Shown here: positions 35,931 to 44,758 of the stretch, in pieces
Layout of the letters: the number at the start of each line of letters is the position of its first letter
Numbering within the stretch: the stretch's first letter is position 1
Source of the DNA: Nisaea nitritireducens
GTDB lineage: Bacteria > Pseudomonadota > Alphaproteobacteria > Thalassobaculales > Thalassobaculaceae
DNA: 64,000 nt
NCBI RefSeq assembly: GCF_014904795.1
Contig: NZ_JACZFS010000008.1
Coordinates: forward strand, 17,399-81,398
Direction: 5' to 3'
Notes under the pieces: model-generated
Told to the model about the DNA's origin: nothing
The model's database searches: none
Seen by the model: only the letters and a program-made list of their open reading frames with translations
Program-made: the position numbers and the translations under genes

Positions 35931-36956
35931 ATGAAGGTTTGTATTTACGGTGCGGGTGCGATCGGGGGCTATCTCGGCGCGGAACTCGCTCAGGTGGAAG
36001 GTGTCGAGGTTTCCCTGATCGCGCGCGGTGCGCATCTGGCGGCGATCAAGGAGAACGGACTGAAACTTCTGATTGGCGAGGAAGAGCGCGTTGCAAAAGT
36101 CACAGCGACCGACAATCCGGCGGAGCTCGGCCCGCAGGATTATGTGATCGTCGCGCTCAAGACCCATCAAGCATGGGAAGTGGCGGATCAGATGGTCCCG
36201 CTGCTTGGCCCGGACACCGCTGTCGTGACCTGTCAGAACGGTGTGCCCTGGTGGTATTTCCATGGCGTGAACAGCGCCTACCAGAACTTGCGTCTGAACT
36301 CCGTCGATCCCGATGATCGGCAATGGGATCTGGTCGGCCCGCAGCGCGCCATCGGTTGCGTTGTCTATCCGGCGACCGAGATCGCCGCTCCAGGCGTGGT
36401 CAAGCACACCTATGGCAACAAGTTCGCCCTCGGCGAGCCGGATGGCAGCATATCCGAGCGGGCAACGCGCCTCAGCGAGGCGCTGCAGAAAGCAGGTTTC
36501 AAGGCGCCGGTCATGCCGAACATCCGGGACGAAATCTGGCTGAAGCTGTGGGGCAATCTCTGCTTCAACCCGATCAGCGCTCTGACACGTGCGACGCTTG
36601 ATGTGGTGGCTACCGATCCCGGCACCCGTGCTTTGTCCCGGGCGATGATGGAAGAGGCGCAGCGTATCGGTGCCCGCCTCGGCGTGCATTTCCGCGTTGA
36701 CGTCGAACGGCGGATCAATGGCGCTGCCAAGGTCGGTGCACACCGGACCTCGATGCTGCAGGATCTTGAAAAAGGCCGGCAGCTTGAAATCGACGCACTG
36801 CTGACGGCGGTGCAGGAAATGGGACGGCTTGTCGATTTGCAGACCCCGCATATCGACTCCGTGCTTGCTCTGGTGCAACAACTGGGGCGGACCCAGGGGC
36901 TCTATCCTGTCTTCCCGGAAGATTCCGGCAGCCCTGAATCCCTCGTTGTCGATTGA
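35931..36956 (+). CDS. 2-dehydropantoate 2-reductase family (ApbA/PanE) protein
   Basis: The protein of 341 aa begins with the NADP-binding fold VCIYGAGAIGGYLGAELAQ. The central domain has VTCQNGVPWWYFHG (near residue 100), where the NG motif binds the ketoacid, and DEIWLKLWGNLCFNPISALT near 200 with the catalytic Lys. Family members reduce 2-oxo acids such as ketopantoate. The gene position after the ThDP lyase and CoA transferase genes and the common presence of PanE paralogues in catabolic clusters suggest reduction of another 2-oxo acid, not pantothenate synthesis. Confidence 0.9.
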   Translation: MKVCIYGAGAIGGYLGAELAQVEGVEVSLIARGAHLAAIKENGLKLLIGEEERVAKVTATDNPAELGPQDYVIVALKTHQAWEVADQMVPLLGPDTAVVTCQNGVPWWYFHGVNSAYQNLRLNSVDPDDRQWDLVGPQRAIGCVVYPATEIAAPGVVKHTYGNKFALGEPDGSISERATRLSEALQKAGFKAPVMPNIRDEIWLKLWGNLCFNPISALTRATLDVVATDPGTRALSRAMMEEAQRIGARLGVHFRVDVERRINGAAKVGAHRTSMLQDLEKGRQLEIDALLTAVQEMGRLVDLQTPHIDSVLALVQQLGRTQGLYPVFPEDSGSPESLVVD

Positions 36957-36973
36957 ACCGGAGTGATTTTTAG

Positions 36974-37984
36974 ATGACGGACGCAACGCTTCCGGCCGAG
37001 ATGAATGTGGTCGAAATCAGCGAGCCCGGCGCACCGGAGGTTCTGGTGCCGGGCAAGCGCCCGGTGCCGGAAGCGGCGCCGGGGGAGGTGCTGATCCAGG
37101 TCGCCTATGCAGGAGTGAACGGCCCGGACCTGGTGCAGCGGCGCGGGCATTATCCGCCGCCGAAAGGCGCGTCCGATCTGCTCGGCCTGGAGATTTCCGG
37201 CAAGGTCGTCGCTGTCGGTGACGGTGTCGGCAAATGGTCTGTCGGAGACGTGGTCTGTGCGCTGACCAACGGTGGCGGTTACGCGGAATATTGCGCGGTC
37301 GATGCACGGCACTGCCTGCCGCTGCCGCACGGTTTCAATCTGCTTGAAGCGGCCTCGGTGCCGGAGACCTACTTCACCATCTGGTCGAATGTCTTCATGG
37401 GCGCGAAACTGTCGCGGGGTGAAGTCTTCCTGGTGCATGGCGGTGCCGGCGGTCTCGGCACGACCTCGATCCAGCTGGCCAAGGCGATTGGCGCGACGGT
37501 GGTCGCTGTCGACAGCCCGGCTGAGCGCTGCAAGGTCTGCAGTGAGCTCGGTGCAGACCTCACCGTGGATTTCCGCGAGCAGGATTTTGTCGAGATCATT
37601 CGCGGCGAATACAAGGGCGCGGATGTCATCCTTGATATCATCGGCGGCGAGAATATAGCCAAGAACATCAAGGCTTCCAGGCCGGACGGACGGATCGTTC
37701 AGCTCGCCTTCAACAAGGGTTCCAAGGTCGAGGTCGACCTGATGCCGGTGATGCTGAAGCGGCTGACCTATACCGGCTCCACGCTGCGGTCCCGGACACC
37801 GGAGAACAAGGCGGAGATCCGCGACAGCCTCGCGATCAATGTCTGGCCGATGTTCGAGCAGGGCAATCTGAAGCCGGTGGTGAGCAAGACCTTTCCGCTG
37901 GCCGAGGCGGCCGCCGCCCACGCCTTCATGGAAAGCGCCGGGCACAGCGGCAAGATCATGCTGGAGGTCTGCGGGGACCTATAG
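36974..37984 (+). CDS. NAD(P)H:quinone oxidoreductase, zinc-independent MDR family
   Basis: The protein of 336 aa has the quinone-oxidoreductase (QOR/PIG3-like) layout. The substrate domain contains YAGVNGPDLVQRRGHYPPPKGASDLLG split over residues 44-72, and the NADPH-binding loop is VHGGAGGLGTTSIQLAKAIG near 147. It lacks the Cys/His zinc ligands of alcohol dehydrogenases. It starts 17 bp after the ketopantoate-reductase-like gene, so both are in one unit. The product probably reduces quinones or enones with NADPH. Confidence 0.92.
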   Translation: MTDATLPAEMNVVEISEPGAPEVLVPGKRPVPEAAPGEVLIQVAYAGVNGPDLVQRRGHYPPPKGASDLLGLEISGKVVAVGDGVGKWSVGDVVCALTNGGGYAEYCAVDARHCLPLPHGFNLLEAASVPETYFTIWSNVFMGAKLSRGEVFLVHGGAGGLGTTSIQLAKAIGATVVAVDSPAERCKVCSELGADLTVDFREQDFVEIIRGEYKGADVILDIIGGENIAKNIKASRPDGRIVQLAFNKGSKVEVDLMPVMLKRLTYTGSTLRSRTPENKAEIRDSLAINVWPMFEQGNLKPVVSKTFPLAEAAAAHAFMESAGHSGKIMLEVCGDL

Positions 37985-37996
37985 GGAGTTGGCGTA

Positions 37997-38434
37997 ATGA
38001 CCGACGCCGATCTGGAAAAGTTCGTAGAGGCACAAGGGCCTGTCTATGCGCAGGCTCTTGCCGAACTGAAAGCGGGCCGAAAGACCTCGCACTGGATCTG
38101 GTATATCCTGCCCCAGCATGTCGATCTCGGCCGCTCCCAACGGGCGATCCATTACGGCATCGCCGAACTCGATCAGGCCCGGCGCTATCTCAGGGATCCG
38201 ATGCTTGGGCCTCGGTTGCGGGCTAGTGTCGAGGCCGTTCTGCCACATAGTGACAAAACAGCATTCGCGATTTTTGGCTCGCCCGACGACATGAAGTTCC
38301 GCTCCTGCCTGACGCTGTTCGAGGCGGCGGCGGAGACAGAGGAAGACCGCGCACTTTTCCGGCAGGCTCTGGATCTTTTCTATGATGGTGTGCGGGATGA
38401 GCGCACGCTTTCTCTGCTCAGCACGGATCTATAG
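37997..38434 (+). CDS. DUF1810 domain-containing protein
   Basis: The protein of 145 aa is a full-length DUF1810 (YbjN-size, calpastatin-like in some annotations) protein. Recognisable segments are KFVEAQGPVYAQALAELKAG and KTSHWIWYILPQ near residue 32, then SQRAIHYGIAELDQARRYL and the C-terminal FRQALDLFYDGVRDERTLSLL. Function is unknown. It begins 12 bp after the quinone oxidoreductase stop. Its stop overlaps the end of the convergent permease gene by 6 bp. Confidence 0.93.
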   Translation: MTDADLEKFVEAQGPVYAQALAELKAGRKTSHWIWYILPQHVDLGRSQRAIHYGIAELDQARRYLRDPMLGPRLRASVEAVLPHSDKTAFAIFGSPDDMKFRSCLTLFEAAAETEEDRALFRQALDLFYDGVRDERTLSLLSTDL

Positions 38435-39880
38435 TAGCGCCAGCACCGGCAACATCATCAGCAATCCAATGATCCCGAGGGCGAGTGCCGGGCGCATCAG
38501 CTTGTTCTCTTGCCCCGCCAGCCCTGAGACAGACGCAGCCAGCACGATCCGGCCGGGAGAAGCCATTGTGATATTCGAGCCCGCGGCATTCTGCGCGGCG
38601 GCGACCACGACGGGATCGAGTCCCAACCGGCTTGCGACGGTGCTCTGGAAGGCCATGAACAGCGCATTCGAGCCTGCGTTGCTGGCCGTCAGGAACCCGC
38701 CCAGGCCGCCCACGGCGGGAACGGCGAACAGATAGGCGGCACCCGCCCCGGCGGCGACGGTTTCCGCCAGACGGTCTGTCATCCCCGCATGCAGCATTAC
38801 ATGCCCGAAACAGATAAACCCGGCAACCGAGAGGCTGGCGATGCCCCACTGCTTCAGCGCCTGCGGAACTAGCAGGCGGACCTCGGCGGCGGGAATGCGC
38901 AGGCTGACGATCCCCACAAGGGCGGCCAGCAGCATCCAGAAGCCCGGATGGTGGATCGGAGACAGCGTGAATTCATAGGCAGGAGCATCGATGCGGAGCA
39001 GGGGCGCTGTCATTGCGCCGACCACGGGTGCGAGGCGCGTGAGGCTGAGAGTGCCCATCAGCACGAAGAGCGGCAGTGCGGCAGCGAGGAGGCCGTTCCC
39101 ATCTGTTCGGGCTTTCGCGCGAATGCGGGCCAGCGCCAGTCCAGCGATCGTCACAGCTAGACCGGCGATGCAGCCGCCAAGCTCAACGCTGATCCAGGCG
39201 CTTGAGGCCCAGAGTGTGGCAGCGAGCAGGGCGCTGTAAGCCAGAGCAGAGATGACGTTGGAGACATCGGTGAGGCTTTCCCCGGCAAAGCTGAGCGTGG
39301 CGAAGGCACAGAGCAGGATGAAGGGCAGGCTGAGCCAGACCGCTGTCATTGCCGTTTCGTCGGCCGGAAGGCCTGAAAGATCGGCGCCGAGCACGGTACC
39401 GATGGCAAGCGCGCCCCACGGCACGGCGCATTGTCCGAGCAAGGCGATCAGGGCGGCGCGGGCCGGGGGGTAGCCGAGGGCGATCAGCAACGGCACGGTG
39501 ACGATGATGCCGACGCCGAACCCGGTCGCGGATTCAAAAAAGACGGAGACGCCGAGAACCAGGACGAGCACACGCTGCGCCGGGTTCGGGATCGCATCGG
39601 CGGCGGCCTTGCCGAGCCGTTCCAGCGCCCCGCCCGCGCGCAGCACCCAGTAAAGGGTGACACCGCCGAGCAGCACATAGGCAACCGTCGCCGTGGTCAG
39701 CAGCCCGTCGATGACGGCATGCGCGATGGCATCTGATTGCAGGTGGAATGCGGAAACAGTGGCGGCGATCAGGATCGAGACGGCGAGCCCGAGTCCGCCC
39801 GCCCGCATGGCGGACTGACGGGCGACAAGGATGGCAAGGGTCGCAAGGATGAGCGGCGCGGCGGCTGTCACGGTGAGCAT
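38429..39880 (-). CDS. L-lactate permease family (LctP-type) transporter
   Basis: The protein of 483 aa has about 12-13 hydrophobic segments. Two motifs of the lactate permease family are clear: FESATGFGVGIIVTVPLLIA near residue 113, and GGLGGFLTASNAGSNALFMA near 402, followed by AQNAAGSNITMASPGRIV. Characterised members import L-lactate or glycolate with protons. It is somewhat shorter than E. coli LctP (about 550). It faces the AraC gene and converges on the GntR cluster, so its ligand could be the 2-hydroxy acid used there, but that is inference. Confidence 0.9.
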   Translation of the reverse strand: MLTVTAAAPLILATLAILVARQSAMRAGGLGLAVSILIAATVSAFHLQSDAIAHAVIDGLLTTATVAYVLLGGVTLYWVLRAGGALERLGKAAADAIPNPAQRVLVLVLGVSVFFESATGFGVGIIVTVPLLIALGYPPARAALIALLGQCAVPWGALAIGTVLGADLSGLPADETAMTAVWLSLPFILLCAFATLSFAGESLTDVSNVISALAYSALLAATLWASSAWISVELGGCIAGLAVTIAGLALARIRAKARTDGNGLLAAALPLFVLMGTLSLTRLAPVVGAMTAPLLRIDAPAYEFTLSPIHHPGFWMLLAALVGIVSLRIPAAEVRLLVPQALKQWGIASLSVAGFICFGHVMLHAGMTDRLAETVAAGAGAAYLFAVPAVGGLGGFLTASNAGSNALFMAFQSTVASRLGLDPVVVAAAQNAAGSNITMASPGRIVLAASVSGLAGQENKLMRPALALGIIGLLMMLPVLALL

Positions 39881-39994
39881 GCGGACGTTTCCGGTGTTTC
39901 ATTTGGCGGCGGCCCGTTCTGGTGCGGGCGGTTCGGGATCATAACCGCAAGATCGGTCGGGCAGCGAGGCAGAAGCGATGGCATGCTTGGTGCC

Positions 39995-40906
39995 ATGAAA
40001 AAGAAGACCGAAACCTCCTATGTCGAACGCATCGGCCGGGTCCTGGACCGGATCGCAAAGGATGCGGACACACCGTTACAGCTTGGCGAGCTGGCGGATA
40101 CAGCCGCTTTCTCTGCCTATCACTTCCATAGGGTATTCCGCGCGCTTACCGGGGAAACCGTGCAGGAAGTGGTGCGCCGGGTGCGGATGTCCCGCGCGGC
40201 CCATGCCTTGCGCATTGAGCGCGCAACCGTGACGGAGACGGCGTTGGCTGCCGGATATGGCAGCCCGGAAGGCTTTGCCCGGGCGTTCAGGCAGTGTTTC
40301 GGAATGTCTCCGAGCGCCTATCGGACAGCAAAAGCCCCACCACCATACAGGCCGCTGAACACGCGTGTTCATTACCGGCCTGAAACCGGAAGTATCCGCC
40401 TGATCGTGGACAGAAAGGAGCATGGCATGCAGGTTGAAATCAAGGACGTGAAACCCGACCCGATCATCGCCTGGCGTCATGTCGGGCCATATTACGAGGT
40501 CGGGGCGAGCTTTGGAGCGCTGAGTGACTGGCTCAGCAAACACGGGCTCCATGAGCACATAACCGGCGTTTTCGGCCTGTCTTACGACGATCCGGGAAGC
40601 GTTCCCGAAGCCGAGCTGCGCTATGATGCCTGTGCCTCGATCCGTCCCGATACACAGATACCCACCAAGTCTTTCCCCGAAAATGTCCGCGTCGATGCGC
40701 TTCCGGCAGGCCGTTATGCCTGCACGTTGCTCGAAGGCTCTTACATGGGCATGGAGGATTGCTTCCACCGGCTGCTCGGTCTCTGGCTTCCGGAAAGCGG
40801 GGAGAGCCTCGATGAGCGTCCATGTCTCGAATGGTATTTGAATGACCCATCCAAGGTGGCGGAGGCCGAGCTGCGTACCCTGATCTGCATTCCGCTGAAA
40901 GGCTGA
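39995..40906 (+). CDS. AraC-family regulator with GyrI-like effector domain
   Basis: From ATG 39995 (MKKKTETSY) the protein has 303 aa; an ATG at 39983 is equally possible. The N-terminal AraC double helix-turn-helix (about residues 10-110) contains LAALADTAAFSAYHFHRVF-like text, here as GELADTAAFSAYHFHRVFRA, and GYGSPEGFARAFRQCFGMSP. The C-terminal half (about 150-303) is a GyrI-like/SOUL-fold ligand domain starting at VEIKDVKPDPIIAWRHVGPY. Such one-component regulators of the Rob/SoxS-like type often sense hydrophobic drugs. The next gene starts 4 bp after the stop and is probably co-transcribed. Confidence 0.92.
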   Translation: MKKKTETSYVERIGRVLDRIAKDADTPLQLGELADTAAFSAYHFHRVFRALTGETVQEVVRRVRMSRAAHALRIERATVTETALAAGYGSPEGFARAFRQCFGMSPSAYRTAKAPPPYRPLNTRVHYRPETGSIRLIVDRKEHGMQVEIKDVKPDPIIAWRHVGPYYEVGASFGALSDWLSKHGLHEHITGVFGLSYDDPGSVPEAELRYDACASIRPDTQIPTKSFPENVRVDALPAGRYACTLLEGSYMGMEDCFHRLLGLWLPESGESLDERPCLEWYLNDPSKVAEAELRTLICIPLKG

Positions 40907-40910
40907 GGCG

Positions 40911-41852
40911 ATGGAGAAACTGTTCCGCGCCGTAAACGAGCCGCAGCTTGGTGGGTTCATCCAGCAATCTGTCGAGGAGGGCCGCGCCTTCGTAGCGGAC
41001 TGGTACGCGAAAGCGGACCGTATTCCTGACCCGGAGGAATGCCGTCGCCGTGTCGGCGCGCACATGCCGGAAATGCTTGGCCTGTTTGACTGCATGACGG
41101 GGTTCGCCGGAGACGATCCGGCCATGATCGCCGCCCTTGCGGGGATCGATCCTCCGCCGTTGATCCCCGCCGGTTGTACAGTCCGCGCTTTCACCCGGCC
41201 CCGGCCGAGCATGCTCCGCAATTACGATTTTCATCCGGATGCGACTTCGGCGGTCATCCTGCGGACGGAATGGTCAGGGCGCCATGTACTCGGCATGTCG
41301 GAAGGGATCAGTGGCCTGCTCGACGGGGTGAACGATGTCGGTGTTGCCGCCGCTCTGACCTTCGGCGGACGGCATGTTTACGGGACGGGGTTCAGTATCG
41401 TCCAGATCATCCGGTATTTGCTTCAGGTGGCCTCCGACGTGAAAGAGGCGGCGGACGTGTTGCGCCGGATGCCCTGTGCATGGGCTCATAATGTGCTGGT
41501 GCAGGACAGGTCTGGGACGTCAGTCCGGGCTGAGCTTGCGCCGGATCGGGGTCCGCTCGTTACCGAAGGGAATGCCGTGACAAATCATCAGGCGGATGTG
41601 GAGCCGTTCCCGGATTCCGCCCGGCGGTTAGATACGGCCTGTGCGCTGGTGGACGATGTAGAAGCCGCACGGGCGGTTTTCGTTGAGGGTGATCTTCGCA
41701 AGGAGGATTTCGACGATTGGCTGGGGACGCTCTACACGGCTGAATATCTGCCCAGCGAGGGTGCGGTGACGTTCCGTTGGAGGGACGGCAGTTGGCCGCA
41801 GTCACTCACGCATTTAGAGCCGGGCGAACGGCGGGTGGTTTATTCAGCCTAA
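40911..41852 (+). CDS. C45-family Ntn-hydrolase (acyltransferase/amidohydrolase)
   Basis: The protein of 313 aa resembles the C45 peptidase family (isopenicillin-N acyltransferase, carcinine hydrolase). The expected nucleophile is Cys89 in PAGCTVRAF, followed by SMLRNYDFHP, a typical C45 stretch. SGLLDGVNDVGVAAALTFGG near residue 142 and VTNHQ near 224 are further family marks. In characterised members self-cleavage before the Cys frees it as N-terminal nucleophile. No signal peptide is visible. It follows the AraC/GyrI gene by 4 bp, so the regulator may control it. The amide substrate is unknown. Confidence 0.85.
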   Translation: MEKLFRAVNEPQLGGFIQQSVEEGRAFVADWYAKADRIPDPEECRRRVGAHMPEMLGLFDCMTGFAGDDPAMIAALAGIDPPPLIPAGCTVRAFTRPRPSMLRNYDFHPDATSAVILRTEWSGRHVLGMSEGISGLLDGVNDVGVAAALTFGGRHVYGTGFSIVQIIRYLLQVASDVKEAADVLRRMPCAWAHNVLVQDRSGTSVRAELAPDRGPLVTEGNAVTNHQADVEPFPDSARRLDTACALVDDVEAARAVFVEGDLRKEDFDDWLGTLYTAEYLPSEGAVTFRWRDGSWPQSLTHLEPGERRVVYSA

Positions 41853-41871
41853 AAAATTGTTCTCATAAACA

Positions 41872-41968
41872 AAAACCGTCATCCCGCACTTGATGCGGGA
41901 CCCAGGGAACGAAGGGTTTAACCTTACGCTCACCTAGGTCCCGGCTCTCCGGCCGGAATGACGGTTTT
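41872..41968. repeat. Dispersed palindromic repeat, copy 1
   Basis: The ends AAAACCGTCATCCCG and CGGAATGACGGTTTT are inverted (one mismatch). Inside, the left half holds the hairpin CCCGCA-CTTGA-TGCGGG, and the right half the stretch TCCCGGCTCTCCGGCCGG. The same two halves recur at 56589, 60716 and, in part, 63442. It lies between the convergent C45 hydrolase and Gfo/Idh/MocA genes and could also terminate transcription on both sides. Confidence 0.85.
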
Positions 41969-41983
41969 AAATTGGTGTTCGGC

Positions 41984-42949
41984 TCAGTCAGCCAGAATGC
42001 CTTCAACCAGCTTTTGCACGGAGAGTGCATCGGCGGCGGACGGCATGGTGTGTTTGTCGCCGTCCATCCAGCGCGCAACATTGTCGATCTGCCGGGGCAC
42101 GGAGACCGAACGCGGGTCTTCCGGCAGTTCCATAGCCAGCTCCCACGGACCGCCGCTGGTCTGCTCCAGAATGTAGAACCCGCTGAGGCGCATGCTTTTC
42201 TTCGTGCCGTAGAAGGTGCCCTCGATCCGGTCGGGACCGACGCCGCCGACGGCTGCGCCATAGCTCACCGGAACGCCGCTGCAATCCAGCATGGCATGGA
42301 CATGGGTTTCACAGAGCTTCGGGTCGGCCTGATAGGTGGGCTTGCTCCAGAGCAGATTGGCCCGGCCGAGGAAGCGCTCCGTCACATAGAGATAGTGCGA
42401 AGTGACTTCCCGGGTGTAGCCGCCCTGATCGCGGAAGCGCAGCCAGTCGGCGTCCGCCTGCCAGTCACGCGGCCACTGGGCGAAATGCATCACCAGCTCG
42501 GCGCTGACGATGTCTCCCATGGAGCCGTCTTTCATCGCGGCTTCGATCATCTCGACGCCTTCAAGCGAAGCCTGGGAGAAGTTCACCACGTTCGGTGTCT
42601 TGGTCTCCGCCAGGCGGCGAACCATCTCCTCGCTCTCCGGCACGCTGATGCCGAGCGGTTTCTCGCAATAGACCGGTTTGCCGGCATCCATGGCGAGATC
42701 GGCATAGTGTTTGTGGAAAGCGGGCGGGCTGGCGATGTAGACGAGATCGGCTTCCGGTGCCGCGATCATGGCTTCGGCGCTGTCCCAAATCTTCATGTCA
42801 GGGAATTCGGCTCTGGCCGTGGCGACGGAGTCGGCGCTCGGGTCCCAGGCCCCGATAACCGTGAAGCGGTCATGCGGGATCATGTACTGGATCATGCGCC
42901 GGCCCATGATGCCGAGGCCGATGACGACGATATTGTGGCTCTTGCTCAT
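41984..42949 (-). CDS. Gfo/Idh/MocA-family oxidoreductase
   Basis: The protein of 321 aa has an N-terminal NAD(P)-binding fold (IVVIGLGIMGRRMIQYMI) and the family motif GKPVYCEKPLGIS near residue 92, in which EKP contacts the cofactor. The C-terminal domain is the usual alpha/beta sheet of this family. Members oxidise or reduce sugars, inositols and related polyols. The gene follows the gamma-glutamyltransferase gene on the same strand after 36 bp. The substrate cannot be inferred. Confidence 0.93.
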   Translation of the reverse strand: MSKSHNIVVIGLGIMGRRMIQYMIPHDRFTVIGAWDPSADSVATARAEFPDMKIWDSAEAMIAAPEADLVYIASPPAFHKHYADLAMDAGKPVYCEKPLGISVPESEEMVRRLAETKTPNVVNFSQASLEGVEMIEAAMKDGSMGDIVSAELVMHFAQWPRDWQADADWLRFRDQGGYTREVTSHYLYVTERFLGRANLLWSKPTYQADPKLCETHVHAMLDCSGVPVSYGAAVGGVGPDRIEGTFYGTKKSMRLSGFYILEQTSGGPWELAMELPEDPRSVSVPRQIDNVARWMDGDKHTMPSAADALSVQKLVEGILAD

Positions 42950-42985
42950 TGGTCTTCTAGGCTTTCTGTTCTTCGCTAAGCGCTC

Positions 42986-44569
42986 TTAGTAACCGGTGGC
43001 GTGGCCGTCCTTGCGTGGGTCGGAGCCCGCCTGAAGCACACCGGTTTCCGGATCGCGCCAGACGCACTGGCTGCCGCCGATCGGCTTCTCTTGCCTTTCG
43101 AGCTTGTGGCCCTTGGCTTCCAGAGCGGTGTAGGTCTCCGGCGCGAACTCGCTCTCGACCTGCAGGATGCCTTCGGTGGCGAAGCTGCGCGGGGCGTCCA
43201 TCGCTTCCTGGATGTCGTGGCCGAGATCCACCACGTTCGAGATGAAATTGGCTTGGCCGGTCGACTGATACTGACCGCCCATGACGCCGAACGGGGCCAC
43301 GGCAGTACCGTTCTTGAAGACATAACCCGGGATGATCGTGTGCATCGGGCGCTTGCGCGGCGCGATGCAGTTCGGGTGGCCTTCCTTCAGATGGAAGCTG
43401 TTGCCGCGGCTGTGCAGCATGACACCGGATTTCGGCGCCATGATGGTGCTGCCGAAGCCGGAGAACAGGGAGTTGATGAAGGAGATCGCGTTGCCCTGCT
43501 CGTCGATGCAGGAGAGATAGATCGTGTCGCGATGCAGCGGGAAGTCGCTGTCCTCGAAATTACCGGCCTTGTCCATGTCGACCATGGCACGCATCTGGGC
43601 GGTGTGCTCCTCGCCGAGCATCCACTCGACCGGTACGTCCGCGAATTTCGGGTCGGCGACATAGCAGTTGCGCTGGTGGTAGCCGATCTTTGTGGCTTCG
43701 GCGATTACATGTACCCGGTCCGCCTCGCTGAGTGACTTCATGTCAAAGCCGGCAAGGATGTTCATGATCATCAGTGCGCAGATGCCCTGGCCGTTCGGCG
43801 GGCACTCATAGATATCGTAGCCTTTGTAGTCGGTCCGGATCGGCTCGACATATTCAGCGTCGGCCGCGGCGAAATCATCCATCGTGTGCAGGCCGCCGAC
43901 GGAATTCAGCTTGGCCACCATGTCTTCGGCAACCTCGCCCTTGTAGAAGGCGTCGCGGCCACCGGTGGCGATCTTCTTCAGGGTCTCAGCCAGCTGCGGC
44001 TGTTTGTGCACGGTGCCGGCCTTTGGCGCCTTGCCGTCGACCAGCATGACCTTGGCAGAGTCCGGGTCAGCGGCCAGTGCTTCTTCCTCGCTGACCCAGT
44101 CAAAGGCGACGCGTGAATGCACGACATAACCCTGTTCGGCGAACTCGATGGCCGGCTGCAGGATTTCGGCGAAGCTCAACGAGCCATGATCCTCGATCAG
44201 CTTTGCCCAAGCGGCAATCGCGCCCGGTACCGTCACCGCGTGCGGGCTGTGCAGCGGGATCTCGTCCTTGACGCCCAGCTCGTTCAGCTTCACCAGCGTT
44301 GCGGCGGCCGGGGCCTTGCCCGAGCCGTTCATGGCGATCGGCTTGCTGGCGCCTTTCGGAGCGTAAAGCGCGAAGCAGTCGCCGCCGATGCCGGTCATGG
44401 CGGGTTCGACCACACACATCACGGCGCAGGCCGCGATGGCGGCGTCGACTGCGTTACCGCCGGACTTCAGGATTGTGAGGCCTGCCTGGCTGGCCAGCGG
44501 ATGGCTGGTAGCAATGGCTGCCCGGCGGGCAAAAACGGGGGAACGTCCGGGGAGTTGCAGATTTCTCAT
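42986..44569 (-). CDS. ggt: Gamma-glutamyltransferase family protein
   Basis: The protein of 527 aa is a GGT-type Ntn-hydrolase. The N-terminal part has SQAGLTILKSGGNAVDAAIAA split around residue 30 and GIGGDCFALYA. The autoprocessing nucleophile is Thr349 in RDTIYLSCIDEQGNAIS, giving large and small subunits. FSGFGSTIMAP and the FGVMGGQYQSTGQ segment near 465 complete the family pattern. No signal peptide is seen, unlike periplasmic E. coli GGT, so the enzyme may be cytoplasmic and act on a gamma-glutamyl or related amide intermediate. It heads a two-gene unit with the Gfo/Idh/MocA gene and diverges from the BKACE gene. Confidence 0.92.
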   Translation of the reverse strand: MRNLQLPGRSPVFARRAAIATSHPLASQAGLTILKSGGNAVDAAIAACAVMCVVEPAMTGIGGDCFALYAPKGASKPIAMNGSGKAPAAATLVKLNELGVKDEIPLHSPHAVTVPGAIAAWAKLIEDHGSLSFAEILQPAIEFAEQGYVVHSRVAFDWVSEEEALAADPDSAKVMLVDGKAPKAGTVHKQPQLAETLKKIATGGRDAFYKGEVAEDMVAKLNSVGGLHTMDDFAAADAEYVEPIRTDYKGYDIYECPPNGQGICALMIMNILAGFDMKSLSEADRVHVIAEATKIGYHQRNCYVADPKFADVPVEWMLGEEHTAQMRAMVDMDKAGNFEDSDFPLHRDTIYLSCIDEQGNAISFINSLFSGFGSTIMAPKSGVMLHSRGNSFHLKEGHPNCIAPRKRPMHTIIPGYVFKNGTAVAPFGVMGGQYQSTGQANFISNVVDLGHDIQEAMDAPRSFATEGILQVESEFAPETYTALEAKGHKLERQEKPIGGSQCVWRDPETGVLQAGSDPRKDGHATGY

Positions 44570-44758
44570 GGCTTTTGGCTCTATCAGGTCTGAAAAAGCG
44601 CATTCATGCGCGGGCAGGCGGCAATCTGTGCAGGAACCGGCGTGGACACCGGAAACAGGGCTTCCCTAAGATGCGGCGCACGTTGAGACAAGCGCCGTGG
44701 AACATCTTTCCACAATTCGGAACGAGCAACCAGATGGCGCAGGATACTGGGGAATGAA

